Source: Clostridium magnum DSM 2767
GTDB lineage: Bacteria > Bacillota > Clostridia > Clostridiales > Clostridiaceae
Assembly: GCF_001623875.1 (NCBI RefSeq)
Contig: NZ_LWAE01000005.1
Location: 1-64,000 of the forward strand
DNA length: 64,000 nucleotides
Direction of reading: 5' to 3'
Shown piece by piece: positions 58,667-64,000 of the stretch. The notes under the pieces are model-generated. The model worked only from the letters and a program-made list of their open reading frames with translations. It had not been told where the DNA came from and searched no databases. Position numbers and translations under genes: made by a program. Positions within the stretch are counted from its first letter, which is position 1; each line of letters begins with the position of its first letter.

Positions 58667-60169
58667 GTGAAAACAAAAAGTTTAAAAAATAGACTTATGT
58701 CCTTTGTTATATTTACTATCCTATCTATGATATTAATTGAAGCATTTACAGTGTTAATCAGTAAAAAAATAGAAATAACCTATAGTGTAATGATTAAGAA
58801 AATGCTATTAGTTAATGAGATAAGTAATGATATAGATAGTTCGTTATTTTATTTTGACAAGTATATAGACACAAAGGCCCTAAGTGACTTTAATCAATAT
58901 GAAATAAATTATAAAAATGCTAAGGGTAAAATTTTGCTGTTAAGAGATAACACTAGCGAAGAAATTATATATATACTTAGGGATTTAGAAAATACACTAG
59001 ATAACTATAAACAACATGGAGATAGCTCTATAACTAAGTATAAAAGACTAAATAAAGACGAGGAGTTTTACAAGGAATTTATTGAAACGAAAAATATTGG
59101 ATCCTACTGCAAAACTTATATAGAAAAACTAAATAGTAGTTTTTTAAATTATAATAGTCAATTATATAAGAACATTGTAAAAAACAATAGTATTGTATAT
59201 GGTTCTCTAATCACATTTATAGTAATAATAATCGGTTTTTGTATATTGTATTCTGTATCCTTTTCAAGGAAACTGGCCAAATCACTGGATAGTTTAGTTA
59301 AAAAGTCTAAACAGGTATCTAAAGGTAATTTTAAAGACTCAAGTATAATTGAAACAGAAATATATGAAATAGATGTCTTAGCAAAAGGTTTTAATTCTAT
59401 GACATCCGCAATTAACAAACTTATTGAATCTATAAAAAGAAAGGCAGAGGTAGAAAGACAACTAAAGGATCAACAAATGAAAAATCTTCAAATAGAGAAC
59501 CTATTAAAGCATACACAAATTAAAATGCTCCAATCTCAAATAAATCCTCATTTTTTATTTAACACCCTAAACAGTATAGTTCAAATTTCAATAATTGAAG
59601 GAGCCTATGAAACGGAAAAGCTTATCAAATCAATATCGGAACTTCTGAGGTATAATCTCAGGAATATTGACAGGTATGTATCATTACAGGATGAATTAGA
59701 TGTGGTTAAAAATTATGTTTTTATCCAAGAAACTAGATTCGAGGATAGGGTAAAATTCAAAATTGAAGTAAATGGAAATATTGAAGATATAAAAGTTCCA
59801 AGTATGACTATTCAACCTATTGTGGAAAATGCCTTTATACATGGAATCGAACCTAAAGAAGATGGAGGCGAGATCTTTATAAAAATAGAAAGGCTTAAAG
59901 ATATTTGTATAATATTGATTGAGGATAATGGATGTGGAATAGATGAGGAAACATTACGGAAAATCAACTCAATTAGTAATGAAACAAAATATAGCGGCCA
60001 TGCAACTGGAATAGGCGTTGGAAATGTTGTAAAAAGGCTGCAGCTGCTATACCACAGTAACGATATACTTCAAATAGAAAGCAAAGTAAATATAGGCACA
60101 AAAGTATTTTTGAAAATACCAGTTAAAGGGAGTGCTGTAAATTATGATAAAAATATTAATTGTGGATGA
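58667..60169 (+). CDS. lytS: LytS-type sensor histidine kinase for xylose
   Basis: 500 residues; GTG start after GGAGG. Two membrane helices (about 10-30 and 178-200) flank a helical extracytoplasmic domain of about 145 residues. A HAMP segment and coiled coil follow, then the His_kinase domain with phospho-acceptor His in QSQINPHFLFNTLNS, and HATPase with IVENAFIHGIEP and DNGCGID. It belongs to the LytS/YesM group. Partner of XylFII (upstream) and YesN (downstream, overlapping by 26 bases). Confidence 0.9.
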   Translation: MKTKSLKNRLMSFVIFTILSMILIEAFTVLISKKIEITYSVMIKKMLLVNEISNDIDSSLFYFDKYIDTKALSDFNQYEINYKNAKGKILLLRDNTSEEIIYILRDLENTLDNYKQHGDSSITKYKRLNKDEEFYKEFIETKNIGSYCKTYIEKLNSSFLNYNSQLYKNIVKNNSIVYGSLITFIVIIIGFCILYSVSFSRKLAKSLDSLVKKSKQVSKGNFKDSSIIETEIYEIDVLAKGFNSMTSAINKLIESIKRKAEVERQLKDQQMKNLQIENLLKHTQIKMLQSQINPHFLFNTLNSIVQISIIEGAYETEKLIKSISELLRYNLRNIDRYVSLQDELDVVKNYVFIQETRFEDRVKFKIEVNGNIEDIKVPSMTIQPIVENAFIHGIEPKEDGGEIFIKIERLKDICIILIEDNGCGIDEETLRKINSISNETKYSGHATGIGVGNVVKRLQLLYHSNDILQIESKVNIGTKVFLKIPVKGSAVNYDKNINCG

Positions 60170-61409
60170 TGAAAAACTTGAGAGAGAGAGTTTAAAGTCT
60201 ATTATAAATAGTAAATATAGTGATGAAATAGTATTACTGGAAGCAAAGCACGGAAGAGAAGCAATTCAAATAGGTGATATGGAAAAGCCTGATATTATAA
60301 TGACAGACATTAAAATGCCAGGAATAGATGGGATACAAGTTATAAAAAAGATAAAAAGCTTTTTGCCCAATACCTACTTTTTGATTTTAACTGCATACGA
60401 TTATTTCGATTTTGCAAAAGAAGCAATTGAATGTGGTGTGAAAGAATATATTTTAAAACCCTTTGATAGAGAGGGACTTTTGGAGAAAATAGATTATGCA
60501 CTAAAGTTTATAAACACTGAAAGAGAAAAATTGAAAAGCCAAATGGAAGTTGAAGAAAGAATGGGCAGTGTTATGCCAATGTTGGAAAGTGAATTAACTT
60601 ACTGCATAGTAGATGATAGTTTAAATAGTATAGATTATGATAATTATATGAAATATTTAGGTGTTAGTTTTAAAAAAGGTTACTGCATCCTAGTGCGCCT
60701 AGATAAATATAATGAAAAAAAATTAAGAATGAAGGTTGGAGAATATCTAAAAGAATTTATAACTAAGACACATAGAGTTGTTTACAGTCATAAGTTTATG
60801 GAGTATATAACCTTTTTCGTAGACTGTGATGAAGATGCAGCGGATTATCCAGTTGTTGAAAATTCAATTAGTATTGGTAGGTCTATGGCATATGAAATAA
60901 GAAATAAGTTTAATCTGTCATCAACAATTGGTATTGGTAGTGTACATAATTCCTTAGAAAGTATGAACATATCATACTCAGAAGCTTGTAGATGTATGGA
61001 GTTTAAACAAAGTAATCTTAAGGTAATACATTATAATGATTTAGACAAAATAGATTTGGGGATATCAAATGACAGTGAAAATAAAGTTCAGCATAAAGAG
61101 ACTTTTTATAAGGTAGTAAATTATATCACGGAAAATTATAGTAAAGATATAAGCTTAGAAAAAACAGCAAAGAAATTTAATTTAAGCTTTTATTATTTCA
61201 GCAGAACATTTAAAGAGATATTTGGAGTAACTTTTTCAGAAAAGTTAACTTCTATAAGAATGGATAAGGCAAAAGAATTATTGTCAAAGGTAGACTCAAA
61301 TATAAAGGAAGTATGTTATGAAGTTGGATATAATGATCCTAACTACTTTAGCAAAGCTTTTAAAAAATATGTTGGGATGAGTCCATCAGAATATAAACAG
61401 AGTTCTTAA
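60144..61409 (+). CDS. yesN: YesN-type response regulator (receiver plus AraC HTH)
   Basis: 421 residues. The receiver domain has Asp55 in IIMTDIKMPGIDG, the acidic pair VDDE and KPF. A long linker of about 200 residues follows. The C-terminal AraC/XylS DNA-binding domain (about 320-421) has the two HTH motifs ISLEKTAKKFNLSFYYFSRT and VCYEVGYNDPNYFSKAFKKY. It should bind the direct repeats upstream of xylF (61511-61558) and activate the transporter operon. It overlaps lytS. Confidence 0.9.
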   Translation: MIKILIVDDEKLERESLKSIINSKYSDEIVLLEAKHGREAIQIGDMEKPDIIMTDIKMPGIDGIQVIKKIKSFLPNTYFLILTAYDYFDFAKEAIECGVKEYILKPFDREGLLEKIDYALKFINTEREKLKSQMEVEERMGSVMPMLESELTYCIVDDSLNSIDYDNYMKYLGVSFKKGYCILVRLDKYNEKKLRMKVGEYLKEFITKTHRVVYSHKFMEYITFFVDCDEDAADYPVVENSISIGRSMAYEIRNKFNLSSTIGIGSVHNSLESMNISYSEACRCMEFKQSNLKVIHYNDLDKIDLGISNDSENKVQHKETFYKVVNYITENYSKDISLEKTAKKFNLSFYYFSRTFKEIFGVTFSEKLTSIRMDKAKELLSKVDSNIKEVCYEVGYNDPNYFSKAFKKYVGMSPSEYKQSS

Positions 61410-61465
61410 TATAATTTACAAACTTATTGGGAAGTATTAGACCCGGTAGTTATTAGATAAAAAAC

Positions 61466-61512
61466 AGAAAAGCAGCCTATAGCAAGTTTTTGCTATAGGC
61501 TGCTTTTCTATA
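61466..61512 (+). terminator. 20-bp hairpin after yesN
   Basis: A 20-base arm from AGAAAAGCAGCC (61466-61485) is exactly complementary to 61490-61509, around GTTT. It ends CTTTTCTATAG. It separates the sensor operon from xylFGH. Confidence 0.78.
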
Positions 61513-61628
61513 GTAAAACTTTGTCCTATTGCAATTTTTTGTAGCAAAACTTTGCTCTCGAGAAGGCAAACTAATACATGCACTAAGCAACATAGTACAT
61601 GGATGTATATAGAGAAATAAAATATAAT
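61511..61628 (+). promoter_or_regulatory. YesN-box direct repeats and xylF promoter
   Basis: TAGTAAAACTTTGTCCT (61511-61527) and TAGCAAAACTTTGCTCT (61542-61558) are near-identical and start 31 bp apart, about three helical turns. TATAAT is at 61623-61628 with no good -35 (61600-61605 reads TGGATG), as expected for activator-dependent transcription by YesN. Confidence 0.65.
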
Positions 61629-61667
61629 GTAAACGTAATCAAGAAAATGTATTAAGGGGGAAAAAAT

Positions 61668-62738
61668 ATGTTATCAAAAAAGTTAATAAAACTAATATGT
61701 ATTGGAGCAATATCAATCTTTACTTTTTCAAGTTTTGTTGGTTGTTCATCTAAAGGAACTTCTGGTACTGCAAGTACAAAGAAAAAGGTAAAAATAGGAC
61801 TAAGCATTGATGACTTAAGATTAGAAAGATGGCAGCATGATAGAGATTTATTCACTGCAGCCGCAGAAAAATTAGGCGCAGAAGTTATAGTTCAATCAGC
61901 AAATGGTGATGATACGACTCAATACTCTCAGGCAGAAAACCTAATTTCTCAGGGTGTAGATGTTCTTGTTATTATTCCTCACAATGGACAAACTATGGCA
62001 CCAATAGTTGAAGAGGCACATAAAAGCAAAATAAAAGTGCTTGCTTATGACAGATTGATAACAAACAGCGATTTAGATAACTACATATCTTTTGATAACG
62101 TTAAAGTTGGAGAATTACAAGGAAAGGCTATAGTGGATAAAGTTCCAAAAGGAAGCTACTTTATGATGGGTGGATCCCCAACAGATAATAATGCTAAATT
62201 ATTTAGACAAGGACAGATGAATGTTATAAAACCACTTGTTGATAAAGGTGATATAAAAATAGTTGGAGATCAATGGGCAAAGGACTGGTTACCAGAAGAG
62301 GCACTAAAAATCATGGAAAATGCACTTACAGCTAATAGTAATAAAATTGATGCTGTAGTAGCTTCAAATGATAGTACTGCAGGAGGAGCAATACAGGCTT
62401 TAGCTTCACAGAAGCTTGATGGAAAAGTTGCTATATCTGGACAAGATGCCGACTTAGCTGGGTGTCAAAGGGTAGTTGAAGGTAAACAATCAATGACAGT
62501 TTATAAGCCTATAAAAGATTTGGCAACAAAAGCTGCTGAGTTATCAGTAAAAATGGCAAATGGTGAAGATTTAGCTACAAATGGTACTGTTAATAATGGA
62601 AAGAAAGATGTTAAGTCTTTACTTCTGACTCCTATATCTGTAACAGCTGAAAACATGAAAGACACAGTAATTAAAGATGATTTTCATAAATTAGAAGAAG
62701 TTTATAAAAACGTACCAAAGGATAAATGGCCTAAATAG
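61668..62738 (+). CDS. xylF: D-xylose ABC transporter substrate-binding lipoprotein
   Basis: 356 residues. Signal peptide with lipobox FVGC (Cys about 26), then the XylF-type binding domain: KIGLSIDDLRLERWQHDRDL, VDVLVIIPHNGQT, VLAYDRLITNSDLDNYISFD, VVASNDSTAGGAIQAL, and SGQDADLAGCQRVVEGKQSM. The WQHDRD and YDRLI residues match xylose-binding proteins. Anchored outside the membrane, it delivers D-xylose to XylH. The ATG follows AAGGGGG. Its operon is probably activated by YesN. Confidence 0.93.
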   Translation: MLSKKLIKLICIGAISIFTFSSFVGCSSKGTSGTASTKKKVKIGLSIDDLRLERWQHDRDLFTAAAEKLGAEVIVQSANGDDTTQYSQAENLISQGVDVLVIIPHNGQTMAPIVEEAHKSKIKVLAYDRLITNSDLDNYISFDNVKVGELQGKAIVDKVPKGSYFMMGGSPTDNNAKLFRQGQMNVIKPLVDKGDIKIVGDQWAKDWLPEEALKIMENALTANSNKIDAVVASNDSTAGGAIQALASQKLDGKVAISGQDADLAGCQRVVEGKQSMTVYKPIKDLATKAAELSVKMANGEDLATNGTVNNGKKDVKSLLLTPISVTAENMKDTVIKDDFHKLEEVYKNVPKDKWPK

Positions 62739-62746
62739 GTTTAAAG

Positions 62747-62774
62747 TCTGGAAACTGTATATACAGTTTCCAGG
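62747..62774 (+). other. intercistronic hairpin between xylF and xylG
   Basis: CTGGAAACTGTAT pairs with ATACAGTTTCCAG with almost no loop and no T tract. It is 9 bases after the xylF stop. Such stems often protect the binding-protein mRNA and allow more xylF than xylG product. Confidence 0.65.
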
Positions 62775-62843
62775 CTCACAGTTGGGGTAAAAGAATCCTC
62801 ATCTGAATTAAGATCTTGCTTCAATGAAAGGTGGGTATACTAG

Positions 62844-64000
62844 ATGGGTGAATACATTTTAGAGATGAATAACATAACTAAGGAATTCTCTGGAGTCAAA
62901 GCTTTAGATAATGTTTGTTTAAAAGTAAGAAAAGGAGAAATACATGCCCTTTGTGGTGAAAATGGTGCTGGTAAATCTACACTAATGAAAGTATTAAGTG
63001 GAGTATATCCTTCCGGAACCTATACAGGAGATATTGTATATGATGGCCAAAAGCTACATATGAAAGGAATTAAAGATTCAGAAAAGGTAGGTATTGCCAT
63101 AATACATCAGGAGCTGGCTCTTATAAAAGAGTTGTCAGTGGCAGAAAATATTTTTATAGGAAATGAAATAAGCCGTAATCACATTGTTGATTTTAATGCA
63201 ATGTATAATAAAACAGCGGAATTATTAAAGGAAGTTAAGTTAAACATAAATCCTACTACACTAATTAAAGAATTAGGTATTGGACAACAACAGCTGGTAG
63301 AAATAGCAAAAGCCCTTTCAAAAAATTCTAATGTACTTATCTTAGATGAGCCTACAGCACCACTAACTGATAGTGAAGTTGAAACATTAATGGGTATCAT
63401 GAAGGACCTCAGAAAAAAGGGAGTTACATGTATATATATATCACATAGATTAAATGAAGTTATGGAATTATCAGATACGGTAACAATTATACGAGACGGA
63501 AAAAGTATAGCTACAGAGCCTATTGAAAATTTAAATCAAGATAAAATAATTAATATGATGGTCGGCAGAGAAATGACAGATTTGTTTCCAAGGGAAGACC
63601 ATGAAATTGGTGAGAAAGTACTAGAGGTTAAAAATTTTAATGTATATGATACAACTAACAAAGAGAAGTTTAGAGTTAAAAATGCAAATTTCCATTTAAA
63701 GCGCGGTGAAATACTGGGTATAGCAGGACTAGTTGGTTCTGGAAGAACTGAATTAGTATCAAGTATATTCGGCAGTTACGAGGGTAGGCGTAATGGAGAT
63801 GTATATTATTTAGATAAGAAAATAAACATAAGTAACCCTGATGAGGCTTTGAAAAAAGGAATTGCAATGGTTCCTGAAGATAGAAAAAGGCATGGTATAG
63901 TTGGTATTATGTCTGTTAGAAACAATATCACCCTTGCTAATTTAATAAAATATCAAGGAAAACTGGATTATTTGAATAAAGATACTGAAATCATTGATGT
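62844..64000 (+). CDS. xylG: D-xylose ABC transporter ATPase, cut by the window edge
   Basis: 385 codons are visible from the ATG at 62844 (GAAAGGTGGG site); no stop before 64000. Two sugar-type ATPase domains are expected. The first is complete: Walker A GENGAGKST, signature-like LGIGQQQLVEIAKAL, Walker B VLILDEPTAPL. The second begins near residue 255 (ILGIAGLVGSGRTEL, VPEDRKRHGIVG). The protein energises xylose import with XylF and XylH; xylH is expected next. Confidence 0.92.
   Translation, partial: MGEYILEMNNITKEFSGVKALDNVCLKVRKGEIHALCGENGAGKSTLMKVLSGVYPSGTYTGDIVYDGQKLHMKGIKDSEKVGIAIIHQELALIKELSVAENIFIGNEISRNHIVDFNAMYNKTAELLKEVKLNINPTTLIKELGIGQQQLVEIAKALSKNSNVLILDEPTAPLTDSEVETLMGIMKDLRKKGVTCIYISHRLNEVMELSDTVTIIRDGKSIATEPIENLNQDKIINMMVGREMTDLFPREDHEIGEKVLEVKNFNVYDTTNKEKFRVKNANFHLKRGEILGIAGLVGSGRTELVSSIFGSYEGRRNGDVYYLDKKINISNPDEALKKGIAMVPEDRKRHGIVGIMSVRNNITLANLIKYQGKLDYLNKDTEIID

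Overview
The window is low-GC Firmicute DNA. Purine-rich ribosome binding sites, AT-rich intergenic regions, a cell-wall-binding-repeat-2 protein and the xylose genes at the right end all point to Clostridium cluster I, close to saccharolytic or solventogenic species such as C. beijerinckii. No rRNA, tRNA, CRISPR array, prophage or intact transposase was found.

Bases 1-34 kb are accessory and regulatory DNA with heavy gene decay. Intact genes include an HD-GYP protein, a radical SAM protein, two tandem CNNM/HlyC-type exporters, HtpX, a MATE efflux pump, a DUF2089 group, a YbdG-type MscS channel, an ABC-F ATPase, an HxlR regulator, an isochorismatase-like hydrolase, an RluF-type pseudouridine synthase, a CWB2 surface protein, a two-component system, an RND pump and an ABC-2 transporter. 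Between them lie about a dozen broken genes: hydrolase, cupin/SASA chimera, PadR with an internal amber codon, histidine kinase, CPBP protease, AraC fragment, truncated metallo-hydrolase, BcrB-type permease stub and membrane fusion protein tail. Most arose by internal deletion or by one-base slips in homopolymers.

Bases 34.8-43 kb hold a likely N-acyl or D-amino-acid utilisation cluster: M20 peptidase, MFS transporter, N-succinylamino-acid racemase/OSBS-type enolase, second M20 peptidase, an unusual HTH regulator and alanine racemase. Bases 43.1-49.4 kb carry a LysR regulator diverging from a malonate decarboxylase operon (mdcA, mdcC, fused mdcDE, mdcG, mdcH) without mdcB or a recognisable malonate carrier. 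A DMT permease follows, then a yybP-ykoY (manganese) riboswitch in front of a DedA-family gene.

Bases 52-64 kb form a xylose locus: DUF4867 protein, fucose-isomerase-like xylose isomerase, xylulokinase, ROK repressor XylR, the XylFII-LytS-YesN sensing system, and the start of the XylFGH transporter. XylFII would sense external xylose, LytS-YesN would switch on xylFGH, and XylR would repress the catabolic operon.

The most unusual feature is a dispersed family of about 65-185 bp structured elements (six copies plus one orphan 3' end). They start with ATGAAGTG, form a strong first hairpin and a second domain with compensatory base changes, and sit in gaps between unrelated genes. They look like protein-less HEARO/omega-RNA-type elements. 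Two other repeat types occur: a roughly 95-bp imperfect palindrome (two copies) and a roughly 260-bp long inverted repeat between xylA and xylB.
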